64,000 bases of DNA from Pelagimonas sp. (GCA_025210345.1 JAOARX010000008.1:118038-182037); one strand, 5' to 3'; shown: positions 38,957 through 49,800, counted from the first letter of the stretch. Made by a program: numbers and translations. The notes: generated from the sequence alone by a model not told the origin.

Positions 38957-41068
38957 ATGCCCAAAGCGCATCTGCGCGCGTCGACCGCATTGGTCGTCGC
39001 GTTGACATCCGCCGTGCCTGCCTCCGCCCAGGATGGCGGATTCCTAGGGTACATCTACAGCACTGATGGGAAACGCGATCTTGCCATCGGCACCGCAACG
39101 CCCACCACCGTCGTTGAAGACGAAGAAATCAAAGACCGCCAGGCGGGAACGGTGGGCGAGCTGATCGATTCCATTCCATCGGTCGACGTTGTGAATGGCC
39201 GCACACCCCATGGTGCGTCGGTCTTGATCCGTGGCTATGGCGCGGTGCCCGGCACCTATGGCACCGACAACAAGATCCTGATCCTAGACGATGGTGCCAC
39301 CGTGGGCTCGGAAGAGCTGTATCGCATCTCGACCCAGTTGTTCACCGACCCCCTGTTGTACCGTTCGGTCGAGGTCAAACGCGGCACCATCGGCAGCTTT
39401 GAATATGGTTCGGGTGTTGTTGGCGGCGTGATCTTGACGGAATCCAAGAACGCATCGGATTTTACCGACGGGGAACCCGGTTTCCGGTTCGCCGAAACCA
39501 TCGAGGCCTCATCAAACGGCGACGGGTTCACCAGTTCGTCCACCCTGGCCTGGCAGCCGTCCGAGAATCTCGAACTGCTGGCCAACTATACCTCGCGCAA
39601 GCTGGGGAACTATGACAATGCGGATGGGAAAGAAATCAAGCAGACGGGCGGGTTTACACCGACATGGCTTATCAAAGGCAAATACACTTTTGGTCAGGAC
39701 GATTCCCAATCGCTGACCTTCAGCCACAAAAAGACCGTCTCGAACGAAAACAACATCTCGTATAACTCGCAGGATCCAACCAGCTCATTCGGGCGCGTGA
39801 ACCGCGACACTGAATCCAAGATCTCGGCGTTGAAATATACCTATCAGCCCGGTTCGGACCTGGTCGATCTCAATGTCGAACTGACCTATTCAGATCAGGT
39901 CATCAACAACGAACCCGCCCCTGGGAACACGTCGACAAGTGGCCTGTACACGGCGCAGCACCGCTATGAGACCCTGAAGCTGACCACCAAGAACACATCG
40001 CGCTTTGATACGGGGATCATCAGCCACAACGCCACCTATGGCGTTGAGCTGCAAAAGCGCACGCGCGCGACCGCATCCAACGCTCCGGGCGGCACCGACA
40101 ACCGTCTTGCAGTCTTTGTGATCAACGAGATGGACTTTGGCAACGGTCTGACCCTGACCCCGGCCCTGCGCTGGGAAAAGTCGCGCGTCAAGGCGGACTA
40201 TCGTTCGTACACACCTGCACAGCAGGCCCAGTTGCGCGCGCTTGGCGAAGAATTCGAATCCGAAGCCTTCATGGGCGGCCTGTCGGCGGAATATGAATGG
40301 ACCAACGGGTTCCGTGTCTTTGGGTCTGCGGCCTATACCGAAGCCATGCCGATTATTGATGACCTGCCGGAAATCAGCACACGTTCCGGGGCGGCCACCT
40401 ATGGCGGCGAAATGGCAACCACCGAAAAATCGCGCACCTTCGAGTTTGGTGCCGCCTATGCGGGGACCGATGTGTTCACCGCGGGCGACAATTTTTCGAT
40501 CAAGGGGAACGTCTACCAGACGAACACCTGGGATTTCACCAGCCTGCGCAACGTCGAAAGGGCTGAAACCAGCGGTTTTGAGCTTGAGGCATCCTACGGT
40601 CTTGAAAACGGGCTGTATTTCGATCTGGCGGGGGAAATCAGCCAGGGTCGGGAATATTATAGCAACCCGCAGACGGCCAGCGATCTGACCTCGACCAATG
40701 ACACGCTTCCCTGGCGGTTCCTGTCTGGCGACAGCCTGCGTCTGACCCTAGGTAAGAAATGGGAGGAAAAGCTCGATCTCAGCTGGGAAGTCGTGCACAC
40801 CGCCGCCTTTACCCAGAACTACAGCGGCTTTACCGTCACCAACATTCCAAACCCCGGCTCGGGTACGTCCTGGCGTGACAAACGTAAAGTTCCATCAAGC
40901 ACACTGCACAACCTGCGCGCGACTTTCCGCCCGAAGTCAGGTGTGTTCGAAGGCACAGAAATGCGCTTTGGCATCGAGAATGCGTTTAACGAAAGCCATA
41001 CCCCAGCGCTTTCGACATTCGATGCACCGGGTCGAAACGTAAAGTTCTCTCTAACCAAGGTCTTCTAA
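38957..41068 (+). CDS. hmuR: TonB-dependent haem receptor
   Basis: This 703-residue outer-membrane receptor is divergent from hmuSTUV. A signal peptide (residues 1-24) is followed by a plug domain (about 45-160, with IPSVDVVNGRTPHGASVLI, then SVEVKRGTIGSFEYGSGVVGG) and a beta barrel ending in Phe (FSLTKVF). The location identifies haem or a haemoprotein as the substrate. A strong terminator follows. I did not find the FRAP/NPNL motifs of classical haem receptors clearly, so the ligand assignment rests on context. Confidence 0.87.
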   Translation: MPKAHLRASTALVVALTSAVPASAQDGGFLGYIYSTDGKRDLAIGTATPTTVVEDEEIKDRQAGTVGELIDSIPSVDVVNGRTPHGASVLIRGYGAVPGTYGTDNKILILDDGATVGSEELYRISTQLFTDPLLYRSVEVKRGTIGSFEYGSGVVGGVILTESKNASDFTDGEPGFRFAETIEASSNGDGFTSSSTLAWQPSENLELLANYTSRKLGNYDNADGKEIKQTGGFTPTWLIKGKYTFGQDDSQSLTFSHKKTVSNENNISYNSQDPTSSFGRVNRDTESKISALKYTYQPGSDLVDLNVELTYSDQVINNEPAPGNTSTSGLYTAQHRYETLKLTTKNTSRFDTGIISHNATYGVELQKRTRATASNAPGGTDNRLAVFVINEMDFGNGLTLTPALRWEKSRVKADYRSYTPAQQAQLRALGEEFESEAFMGGLSAEYEWTNGFRVFGSAAYTEAMPIIDDLPEISTRSGAATYGGEMATTEKSRTFEFGAAYAGTDVFTAGDNFSIKGNVYQTNTWDFTSLRNVERAETSGFELEASYGLENGLYFDLAGEISQGREYYSNPQTASDLTSTNDTLPWRFLSGDSLRLTLGKKWEEKLDLSWEVVHTAAFTQNYSGFTVTNIPNPGSGTSWRDKRKVPSSTLHNLRATFRPKSGVFEGTEMRFGIENAFNESHTPALSTFDAPGRNVKFSLTKVF

Positions 41069-41094
41069 AATCTGACAACACAATTGGCACTCAA

Positions 41095-41127
41095 CTGGCC
41101 CCAGAGCATGCTCTGGGGCCAGTTTTT
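41095..41127 (+). terminator. Rho-independent terminator of the haem receptor
   Basis: A perfect 28-nt palindrome (CTGGCCCCAGAGCA and its complement) is followed by five T residues, 27 bases after the receptor stop. The palindrome extends to 32 nt with the flanking AA and TT. Confidence 0.92.
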
Positions 41128-41238
41128 CGCAGGCGTGTTTGCCGCCGGGTGCAAGCTACAGCAGCACATCCGACATATCGGCAAGGTCTTGCCCGGACCG
41201 GCGGTCTACAAGCGGAGATCAGAATTCGCGATTGCGAA

Positions 41239-41255
41239 ATGTTATTTTGTAACAT
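41239..41255. promoter_or_regulatory. Zur-box-like palindrome
   Basis: ATGTTA at 41239-41244 and TAACAT at 41250-41255 form a perfect palindrome around TTTTG, and the broader match starts with GAAATGTTAT. This is close to known alphaproteobacterial Zur operators. It lies about 285 bp before the chosen start of the DUF1007 gene. The remainder of the gap from 41128 holds nothing else I can call. Confidence 0.6.
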
Positions 41256-41539
41256 ACCTCAACCTTGGAATGTGGCGCCACCCCTACCGCCGGGCGGTCC
41301 GCAGCTCATTCATGATGAAAGGTTGATTTCATGATCTTCAGACGGGCGCTCATGTTCACGGCGATCCCAACAGAGCTAAAAGCTTCGCTCTCATGACCTC
41401 TGTCGTGCTCCCTGATCCCGACAGCAAGCGCGCTTTGAAACGCGCCCCCGCGACGGGGCAAACCCAACCTGTTGAAAGCAGGACCCGCCCCCTGTTCAGA
41501 CGCGACCTGCCTGGCATTGCGCCCATGGTGAGGGGCCTT

Positions 41540-42205
41540 ATGCGCCGCGTTGTGCTGTCTTGCACGCGCAGGGTCGCGGTTCTGGCCGCTGTGGCCGCCT
41601 TGGGAACACCGGCGAATACCCACCCCCACGTCTTTATTGATGGGAGTATCAATTTCGTGATGGGCGAAGACACCCGGCTGGAGGCCATGCAGGTCACATG
41701 GCTATATGACGCATTCGAAACGCTATACATGCTGGCAGCCCATGAAATGAACCTGAACGATCAGGGGGATCTGGACGAAGCCGACCGTCATGAGTTGGTG
41801 CGTCGGCTGAACGACTGGCCCGACGATTTCGACGGATCCGCACATCTGAGCATGGATGCCCAGCCCATCCCGCTGAACTGGCCCAGCGCCTTGGACGCGC
41901 GTCTGATCGAGGGGCGCCTGATGGTCACGTTTACCCGCGTACTGCAAGAGCCCCTTGATCTTGCTAAGGGGCAAGCCGAAGTCGCCTTTTACGAATCCAC
42001 CTATTTCTTTGATTTCACTGTGACAAATACCCCAATAATCACCGGTGTTCCCGCGCCCTGCCGGGCGCAGGTCACCCCGTTTGACCCGGACAGCCAGGAC
42101 ACAGCGCTTCTTAGGGTTCTGGCCAAACTTGGCCGCGAAGAGACCTCGGAAATTGCCAATGTTGGTGCGCTGTTTGCGGATAGGATAACCCTGACATGCG
42201 ACTGA
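41540..42205 (+). CDS. DUF1007 periplasmic protein, metal-transport partner
   Basis: The 221-residue protein matches DUF1007. A signal peptide (about residues 1-25) is followed directly by HPHVFIDGSI, the conserved first histidines of the family, which probably bind metal. I chose the ATG at 41540 because GAGGGG lies 6 bases upstream and the signal peptide starts there; an open frame extends back to 41393. It overlaps the NicO-type transporter by 10 bp. DUF1007 and NicO genes are widely paired, so it probably hands a metal ion to the transporter. The Zur-like site upstream suggests zinc. Confidence 0.78.
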   Translation: MRRVVLSCTRRVAVLAAVAALGTPANTHPHVFIDGSINFVMGEDTRLEAMQVTWLYDAFETLYMLAAHEMNLNDQGDLDEADRHELVRRLNDWPDDFDGSAHLSMDAQPIPLNWPSALDARLIEGRLMVTFTRVLQEPLDLAKGQAEVAFYESTYFFDFTVTNTPIITGVPAPCRAQVTPFDPDSQDTALLRVLAKLGREETSEIANVGALFADRITLTCD

Positions 42206-43122
42206 TCTTGCTTTCACTTGTGTTGATTGCGCTGGTGGGCGTGGCGTTCTTTCTGGTCGACACGCAAGGCATCGCCAGTTGGGCTGCAGAGCAGCAGCGC
42301 GGTTTTCAACATCAGATGGCCCAGGCCGTGCGTGGCCTGCGCAGCGGAGACGCAGGCGCCTGGTTGGTGTTGATGGGCGCCGCCGGGGCCTATGGGTTCA
42401 TGCACGCCGTCGGACCGGGACACGGCAAAGCCGTGATCGGCGGGGTCGGGGTTGCATCTTCGATTTCGGCCTGGCGTCTGCTTAGCCTGTCGCTGATTTC
42501 AAGCCTGGCACAGGCCCTTTGGGCGATCATCATCGTCTACGGCGGGTTTGCCGTACTCAGCCTGTCCGCCCGCACCATGACCACATTGGCCGAAGACTAT
42601 CTTGCCCCTGCCAGCTATCTGGCCATTTCCGCCATTGGCCTCGTGCTGATCTGGCGCGGGGTGCGGGCCTTGGTCCATCAGATGCGGAACGATGGGCATG
42701 ACAGGGCGCATGCCCATGACCATCATCATGACCATTCGCATGACCATCATCATGTGGAGTGCGGGTGCCACGCCCATGGGCCAAGCCCGGACGCGGTGGC
42801 CCGGGTCACATCGCTTCGCGACGCCATCATATTGGTTGCCAGCATCGCAATCCGCCCCTGCACCGGCGCCATCTTTTTGCTGGTGATCGCCTGGCAAATG
42901 GATATCCGCGCCGCCGGGGCCGCGGCGGTGGTGGTCATGGGCCTTGGCACCGCAAGTCTGACCAGTCTTGTTGCCCTGTCCAGTGTCGCCGCGCGCGGTG
43001 TTGCAATCGCCTCGTTTAAACGGGCCGGACTGATGCGCTTTGTCCTGTCAGGTCTTCAGATTACGACCGGAGCCCTTATCGTCTGGATCAGCCTGTTGAT
43101 GCTGCGCATAGCCGGGCTGTAA
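42196..43122 (+). CDS. NicO/RcnA-family metal transporter with His-rich loop
   Basis: The 308-residue protein has six to seven spans and the family motif GFMHAVGPGHGKAVIGG near residue 75. A cytoplasmic or periplasmic loop near residues 170-195 contains about 14 His residues alternating with Asp (AHDHHHDHSHDHHH), a metal-binding tract. The NicO family moves Ni, Co or related ions. The Zur-like site upstream and DUF1007 partner suggest zinc import here; nickel or cobalt efflux is the alternative. An AGGATAA precedes the ATG. Confidence 0.82.
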   Translation: MRLILLSLVLIALVGVAFFLVDTQGIASWAAEQQRGFQHQMAQAVRGLRSGDAGAWLVLMGAAGAYGFMHAVGPGHGKAVIGGVGVASSISAWRLLSLSLISSLAQALWAIIIVYGGFAVLSLSARTMTTLAEDYLAPASYLAISAIGLVLIWRGVRALVHQMRNDGHDRAHAHDHHHDHSHDHHHVECGCHAHGPSPDAVARVTSLRDAIILVASIAIRPCTGAIFLLVIAWQMDIRAAGAAAVVVMGLGTASLTSLVALSSVAARGVAIASFKRAGLMRFVLSGLQITTGALIVWISLLMLRIAGL

Positions 43123-43258
43123 CCTGAGGTTCGATCCCAAGCCTGATCCAGATCCATGGCGCGCCCCTTGCAAAGGATGCGGGCCATCGCCCGCACAAGG
43201 CTGCCCCATGACCCGGTTGGTTGCTCAACACGGCCCCGGGGCCTACCCATTAGCCCTA

Positions 43259-44752
43259 TCAGAATTTGACCACAAAACTGAGATGTCCGTTCTTTTCCGA
43301 GAACTTGGTGCCCAAGCCCCCATAGTCGAACCCCGCAGCGATGCTGCCACGGTCCGAAATCGGGATCTCTCCGCCGAAATCCAGACGCCCGCTTAGACCG
43401 TCTGTGTCCAGACGCCCCGTAATCGCGCGTGCCGCTGCCGATTTTTGGTAATCCGCATGCAGGCCGATATAATAGCTTCCGTTGGCTGTCGCTTTACTCC
43501 AGCGTACGCCCGTCGAAAGCTCGGAGAAATCCAGGATATTGGTGCCACTGCCCGCAAGCGTCCCCGATTTGCCCTTCACGCGTTCTTCGCCATAGTGGAA
43601 TGAGGCCATCGCGGTCAGAGCACTTTGATTGTTTAGCGGAATATCGCGATCAACGGATAGTCCAACGGTCCAGATTTCACTGTCGGCCTTGCCTATTCCC
43701 GCCGCAGACGACTGGGTGTAATTGGCCTTGCCATAGGTAAAGGACAACGCCCCGGACCACGGGCCACGGTTATAGGCAAGATAGGGCTGCGCATAGGTCA
43801 GGTATCCGCGCGTCTTTGCCGTCGGCGTGTCACCGAACATGTCATTATAGCCAAGGGCCATCCCCAAAACCACGTTGGGCGAAAGCGCCGTATCGACCCC
43901 GATCTGAATACCGCCACCGCTGTATTCCTGATCGTTGCCCTGCTTGGCCCCGGTTCCCAATACCGAAAGCCACGTATAGGTGTTTCCGGTCAGCTTGCCA
44001 TTTTTGGTCGAAATGGTCGGATTGCCCGCCCCATTGCCCTGAGACAGCGCAATAGATCCCTGCTGCCCGCGCGCAGCAAAGCTGTTCCCGGCCGAGGCGC
44101 GTACATTCCCAGTTCCGGCCCCGGTCAACATACGACTAAGCGTCCCTGCGGTCGCCTTGAGATCTTTCAGCTCTTCTTCCGCATTTTTCTTCAGCGTCAT
44201 CAGCAGGCGCCAATAGCGCAAGGTGCCGTCATCTCCTGATACCCTGTCGTTGACGGTCAGGGTCCAGGTTCCGGCCGAATCCTTTTCGTCGAAATCAGAC
44301 AATTGATCGTCTTCCGGGGTAAACGTACCACCTGCCGCCGGCAACGTTGCGTGGCTGCCAAAGGCCTCTGCCGCCTCGTCGTCAAAGGTATAGGACCCAT
44401 CCGGATCCTGTGTACCGTACACACCGGTAAACAACTCGACAACGGTGCCGTCCGGCGATTCCAGCATTACATCGACATCCCCAAACCAAGAATGTTCCAG
44501 GTTAATTTCAACGTCCAGATCGGCAATCGAACCACCTGCTCCAACGTCGATCGTCGAGGTGATTGTGCCTTGATCCGGGATCGGGATCGGGGTGTCCGCC
44601 GATGTGAACACATCAACGCCCGGTGCTGCAACAAAAACAGGTACAGCCGGTGCGGCCTGAGCTTGTGCGGGTTCGGCCGCGACTGTTGCAAGAACGGCGG
44701 ATGCCGCGGCACCCGTTGCTTTCAAACTCTTCGAGTTTCCAATTTTCGACAC
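43259..44752 (-). CDS. Autotransporter with a proprotein-convertase P domain
   Basis: The 497-residue protein has a signal peptide (residues 1-32), a P/Homo B domain (about 50-190, with LEHSWFGDVDVMLESPDGT and DSAGTWTLTVNDRVSGDDG), a short helical stretch (about 190-210), and a C-terminal autotransporter barrel of about 260 residues ending in VVKF. P domains usually follow the protease in kexin-like and bacterial subtilases; no peptidase domain is present here. The P domain is therefore probably displayed on the cell surface as a binding module. The start is GTG with GGGGGCAGAT upstream. Confidence 0.82.
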   Translation of the reverse strand: MSKIGNSKSLKATGAAASAVLATVAAEPAQAQAAPAVPVFVAAPGVDVFTSADTPIPIPDQGTITSTIDVGAGGSIADLDVEINLEHSWFGDVDVMLESPDGTVVELFTGVYGTQDPDGSYTFDDEAAEAFGSHATLPAAGGTFTPEDDQLSDFDEKDSAGTWTLTVNDRVSGDDGTLRYWRLLMTLKKNAEEELKDLKATAGTLSRMLTGAGTGNVRASAGNSFAARGQQGSIALSQGNGAGNPTISTKNGKLTGNTYTWLSVLGTGAKQGNDQEYSGGGIQIGVDTALSPNVVLGMALGYNDMFGDTPTAKTRGYLTYAQPYLAYNRGPWSGALSFTYGKANYTQSSAAGIGKADSEIWTVGLSVDRDIPLNNQSALTAMASFHYGEERVKGKSGTLAGSGTNILDFSELSTGVRWSKATANGSYYIGLHADYQKSAAARAITGRLDTDGLSGRLDFGGEIPISDRGSIAAGFDYGGLGTKFSEKNGHLSFVVKF

Positions 44753-44955
44753 ATCTGCCCCCTAATCAAATGTTGGAAAAGAAAACTCGTGAAAACCTGA
44801 AGGTGAGATCTATTTGAATTGGAAAGACCAAGTCAAATCCGTCCGAATGATCATTTCACGATTATGTAAAATGTGGTTGTGCCGCAACAACTCCGCCAAC
44901 ACCACACAACCTATTGCGTATAAACCCAGATCTAGCGCACCCATCAGCGGTTGAT

Positions 44956-46653
44956 CTATTGGTCAGACCGCAGTTTTATCACCTCTCCCGACAGGGGCGA
45001 CGACAGGCGCACCCGGGGCTTGGACGGATCGAAAGACGCCTTGGCCCAGCCTTCGGCAATCAGGATTTCCAGGGGCTGAATCGCGTACATCAGGGCCTGT
45101 TGTGGCGTAGCATTGACGCTTCGACTACGGAAAAACTGCTCCAGTGCCTTTAGCACATCAACAATGTCCGAATGGCGTTGCAGGACCTGGAACATGAGAT
45201 CGTTCAAACCAAACAACGGGAATTTTCGCCCCTCTCGCATAAGGCACTTGCAGGCCGTGATCCGACCGCCGTCGTAGATCGCAGTTTTTGAGACTTCGAC
45301 ACCTTCCAGGTCAAGCTGAACCACATTAACCTTGTTCATTTCCCAATCCGCCTGTTTTTCGGCAAAAAGGCCGGTCAGCTGTTTGATGCTGCCAATGTCA
45401 AAGCCCCCCATGCCGACCTGCCCCTGAAGATCGTCGACAAAACCACCGGTCCCAAGCCAGCGAAAGGCCTCATCCGGGTCAAGTGACAGGCCCGCGTCTT
45501 CTGCGATTTTGGCGGTATAGTCCTTGAGGTCGGTGAACTGCCCGTTGGCCGCATACCAAAAATCAGCAAAGCGGATGTGCTGCTGGATGCGATTGGACTG
45601 AAGGGTGCCATAATGCGACTTGAGCCAGTCGGGATCATGCTCACCCCGTTCGAGTTCAAGAATACTATAGGCGGCTTCGCGGGCGCTGGATTGGCTTAGG
45701 GTCATGCCCGCGGCCAGGATCGGGTCGGCAAAGCCCGTGGTCTCGCCGATCAAGAACCAGTTTTCCCCGGTCATACGCTCGGACAGGCTTGACCAATCCT
45801 TGGTCGCTGCCAGTTTGCCTTCGCGTTGCGCATTTTTGATCAATGCGGAAATATGCGGTTCTTGCGCCAGCGCCTCTAGGTAAAGCGCCTCGGGCGTCTT
45901 GCCACTGGATTTATAGTGTTCCCCCGGACAGACAAAGCCGATTGACGTGCGGGTCGGCGACAGGGGAATGAACCAGATCCAACCGGTGCCGATGCTCATG
46001 ACCTGCACCATGGTTCCGCCCACCCCAATCGAGGCGGCCCATTCCGCGTTTTCCCAATAGTCCCAGATCGCGATATTGCGCAGGGCACCCGGTTGGTCGA
46101 CCGCGACCCCCATGGCCTTGCGCAAAATGGCCGCGTTGCCGGACGCATCCATGTAATGGCGGGCCGCAACGGTTTCACCCGACGACAGGGTCAACCCTGT
46201 CACGCTGTCATCTTTGACCCCGATGCGGGACACCCCGACGCCTTGAAAGACCTCGCATCCCAGTTCCTGCGCATGATCCAACAGAATCTTGTCGTATACC
46301 GCGCGATCCACCTGAAACGCGGTTTGCAGGCGCTGCCCCTCATATTGTCCCGGGCGCGGTTTGCTTTCGAACTTGCCCGAGCGGACAAAGTAGAACTCCC
46401 ACAGGTTCGGCGACGCCCCCCATTTATAGGTGGCCCCGACCTTGATGGGGAAATTTGCGGCCTCGACCTTGTCCCAGCAGCCGATCTCATCAAGGATTCG
46501 GCTGATCGGGGGCAATTGGCTTTCACCGACATGATCGCGGGGAAAGGTCTCTTTTTCAAAGATCGCGACAGACAGGTCAGGATTATAGGTTTTGAGAATG
46601 CTGCCAGCCGTGCTGCCTGCGGGTCCGCCACCGATGATCGCAACGTCATACAT
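44956..46653 (-). CDS. Flavin-dependent halogenase family protein
   Basis: The 565-residue flavoprotein has the FAD motif GGGPAGS (residues 8-14), the family segment PRDHVGESQLPPISRILDEIG (39 onward), a candidate catalytic Lys71 in FPIKVGATYKWG, and the hallmark WIWFIP at 225-230 that matches the halogenase GWxWxIP motif. A C-terminal extension of about 200 residues resembles CmlS-type enzymes. The natural substrate is unknown; no biosynthetic neighbours are seen. AGGAGAG precedes the ATG. It lies between an autotransporter and the caspase gene without shared operon evidence. Confidence 0.8.
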   Translation of the reverse strand: MYDVAIIGGGPAGSTAGSILKTYNPDLSVAIFEKETFPRDHVGESQLPPISRILDEIGCWDKVEAANFPIKVGATYKWGASPNLWEFYFVRSGKFESKPRPGQYEGQRLQTAFQVDRAVYDKILLDHAQELGCEVFQGVGVSRIGVKDDSVTGLTLSSGETVAARHYMDASGNAAILRKAMGVAVDQPGALRNIAIWDYWENAEWAASIGVGGTMVQVMSIGTGWIWFIPLSPTRTSIGFVCPGEHYKSSGKTPEALYLEALAQEPHISALIKNAQREGKLAATKDWSSLSERMTGENWFLIGETTGFADPILAAGMTLSQSSAREAAYSILELERGEHDPDWLKSHYGTLQSNRIQQHIRFADFWYAANGQFTDLKDYTAKIAEDAGLSLDPDEAFRWLGTGGFVDDLQGQVGMGGFDIGSIKQLTGLFAEKQADWEMNKVNVVQLDLEGVEVSKTAIYDGGRITACKCLMREGRKFPLFGLNDLMFQVLQRHSDIVDVLKALEQFFRSRSVNATPQQALMYAIQPLEILIAEGWAKASFDPSKPRVRLSSPLSGEVIKLRSDQ

Positions 46654-46890
46654 GAAATCTCTCCTGTGAATGGCAGCAGTTCGCGCAAATTTCCGGCGCG
46701 ATCATTTCCAGTTTCTCAAGGCTTTGCAAGCAATCGCAGGCAAGATTCGCAATCCAGATGGTGCGACCCTGTGACCGGTGCCCGGGTTTCAACTGGGGTT
46801 CCGACCTTGCCCAATGCGTTCAGGAACGGGCCGCTGTTGGCGTGCCCGCCCGTGCATCTGCCCGCAATGGGCGTGAGATCGGCGAACGCA

Positions 46891-49800
46891 CTACTGGGTT
46901 CTGGTGATCGCGTGGTCCGCGGAATCCGTGACCCTTGGGATGGTTGGCTGCTGGTTCCCGGCGGTGATGCGTGGCACTTCGGAGGCGGTATAAAGAATAA
47001 TCTCTTTCAATGAGTTGAACCCATCTTGGTTGCCAACGGTGGTGTCCGCCGTTCCCCTGAGGGCATCAAGCAACGCCGCGGTAAAGGCCCCGTGCCCGCC
47101 CCCAAAGCTCTCGTCTTCCAGGGATTGCTGTGACCCCTGCGACGACGCAAAGACGATGGCTCCGGTGCCCGCCGACAGTTCCTGAACCGCATCATCGGCC
47201 ACGACACGCCCTTCCAGCGCACCAGAGTGGCAAATATCCAGCAATAACAGCGCGGTCTGGTTGATCGGGCGACGTTCCAGATACTGTCGGAACCGATCCA
47301 CGGCCATACCGGTGTAGGGGCGCGACATGTCGGCTTCGTGGGTCAGGAAATACAGCGACTCGTCTTCGTCCGTCACCCCGTGCCCGGCAATAAAGACCAC
47401 CACCACGTCATCGGGTTGAGAGGCGCTGAGAAACTCGTTCATCTCGACGCGGATCGCACGTTCGGTGGCATTCGCATTGGTCAAAATCCGTGTCTCGACC
47501 CGGTCGTACAGAGCGCCCCCCTTGTCTTTCAGCAGTCGTTCCAGCTCTTCCGCATCGCGGTGCGCAAAGTTCAGATTTTGGCTGCTGATTTCGTAGTCGG
47601 ATACACCCACACCAAAGAACCAAAGCGTGCGGCCCGTCACATTCTTTTCCGTGTCGGACAGGCTGGTGCGCCGGACCTTGACCCGCTGGGTTTGCAAACG
47701 CGCCCCTTTCCACAGCAGGCTGGCCTCGATGACATTGTCACCGGGTTTAAGCGCGAAACGCCTGGAAAAGCTGACGGTCTCGGTATCGGTAAAGAACACA
47801 TCTTCGTCAAAACCGCGCGATTTCAGAATGCGGCGCCCGTTCAGACGATATTCGATTTCCGGATCGGGCAGATCCGCGCTGGCCTTTTCCACAGCCAGTT
47901 TGAGCATATACGAATCTGACTCGGTGCTGCTGTTCGCCTCCGAGCCAAGCGTCACCGTATAGGGCGCTTCGAACAGGTCCGGGGCAACGTCGCGATCCTC
48001 GCCCGCTTGTTTTGTACCTTGGGCCACCGCATCTAGCCGCCTGCGCACCACGTCGGGGCGCGCGTATTTCTGAGCCAGCGCTTCGAACGGCAGATAGTTG
48101 TCCCCCAAGGACCAATAGACCCCGGTTGTTCCATTCAAAGACGCGCTGTATTCGCCGGTCGGCGCGAAGGCGATCCATTCGCCATCGGCCTTTGGTGCAA
48201 TGGTCAGCGCCAGGGTCATATCGGCAAGATTGACAAAAACGATCTCATTGCCATCGGTGATGCCCACGGCAAGGTTTCGCGCCTCATGCAGTTCGACATC
48301 GCTGAGGTTATAGTTAAAGGCCAGCGACTGGCCGTCCAACGTCATATGGTTTTCCAGCCATGTCAGCACCCGACCATCCTGCAGGGGAATTTCGCGATTG
48401 AGCCGCGCGTTGCGCGACTTGGACCAGTTCTTGTCGTCAGGCCGAACAAGATAGCGCCGCCCCGCCCCATGGAACCAGAAACCCGCTTCTGTGTCATCCC
48501 ACCGCAGGTCGCCGTTGAACCGGCGCTCCATCGACAGGCCCAGGGTCTCGGTTTGGCTGGCGATGTCAAAGATCGACAGGTATTTGCCATCGGTCATCTC
48601 ATGTCCAAACCCGTCCTGCCACGACGTGACGATTGCCAGCGCCTCGGCATCCGAGATCGCCATATGCGCCTTGGGGCGGTAGACGAGACCACCGTAACGC
48701 AGCGGCTCGGTCACGATGGCGTAGGGAACGCGCATCACCTCAGAGAAATCGATGCGGTCCAACACCACAAGCGTGGCTTGCGGCGCGCGCATGGCACCGT
48801 CGCCCTCAGGCATGAGCGCCAAAGCGACATAACGGTCATTCACCACCAGGTCACTCACGCGCCCCGCGACCTGCGCGGCGGTTTCAACCCGAAAGGTCGC
48901 GCTGTCGAACAGCACGATCTTGCCGGAGGGGTCCGCATTGATCAATGTCCTGCCATCCGCCGAGAACGATTGCCATGGCAGCGTGACCGCCACGTCGATG
49001 CGGTGCACGCGGCGCCCGTTTCCAAGGTTCCACACGCCAGAGCCCCGATCATCGCGCGACACCATCAGATCGGTATCCGGAATTTTGGTCAGGTCATGGC
49101 CCCGCACCGCGTGACCCGTTTGGCGCGCAACGGGTTTCAAAGTGGCCGTATCGAAATACACGATCTCATCATGGTAAGCCGTTAGAAAACGACTGCCATC
49201 AGGGGTGAACCCCCCGGGCATTTCGACGGTCTTGGGCCCCGTGTGGCTGGCCAGAACCTGGCCCGAGGGAATTTCGACCAGCATCAGCTTGGTTTGGTTG
49301 GTAAAGCTGTCCACAACCATGATCCACGGCTGGGTCGGATGCATTCGTGCGCCCCATCCCCCCATCGGCAGACGCTGTCGCAGCACTTCCTGTCCCGTGC
49401 CTTTGTCCCAGGCCACGACATTGTATTTGTTGTCGGTGGCGACCAGGTATTTGCCGTCGGGCGTCTCCATCAGACTGTGCAACCAGCCGGTGTTGCGATA
49501 GGTGGTTTTGGGGTCCAGCGTCGTGGCATCAAAGATGGTCAAAAAATCGGACTGCGCCGGGGCAACCGATATCTCGCGCCCATCGCGCGACCAAAAGAGC
49601 TGACCGGAAATTCGGTTTGTATGCGCGCGGAAGGTGTCGCGCTTGCGTCGGTCACGCAAGTTATAGATGTCGATGTTTCCCGCGTCGTCGATCCAGGCCA
49701 ATTCTTCGCTAAAGGGGCTCCAGCTCAGGTCATAGGGGGCCCAGTTCAGGATCAGGCTGCTGTGCGGCAGACCTGTGCGCAGATCGTAGATGATCAGGCG

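Noticed and set aside
41128..41539. Cobalamin or nickel riboswitch before the NicO transporter
   Set aside because: I looked for a B12 box and a NiCo-type fold and saw neither; the only clear element is the Zur-like palindrome.
41393..41539. N-terminal extension of the DUF1007 protein to 41393
   Set aside because: It would place about 49 basic, proline-rich residues before a good signal peptide, and the better ribosome site precedes 41540.
42700..42770. CATGACCATCAT-type tandem repeat as a regulatory element
   Set aside because: It encodes the His-Asp loop of the metal transporter in frame.
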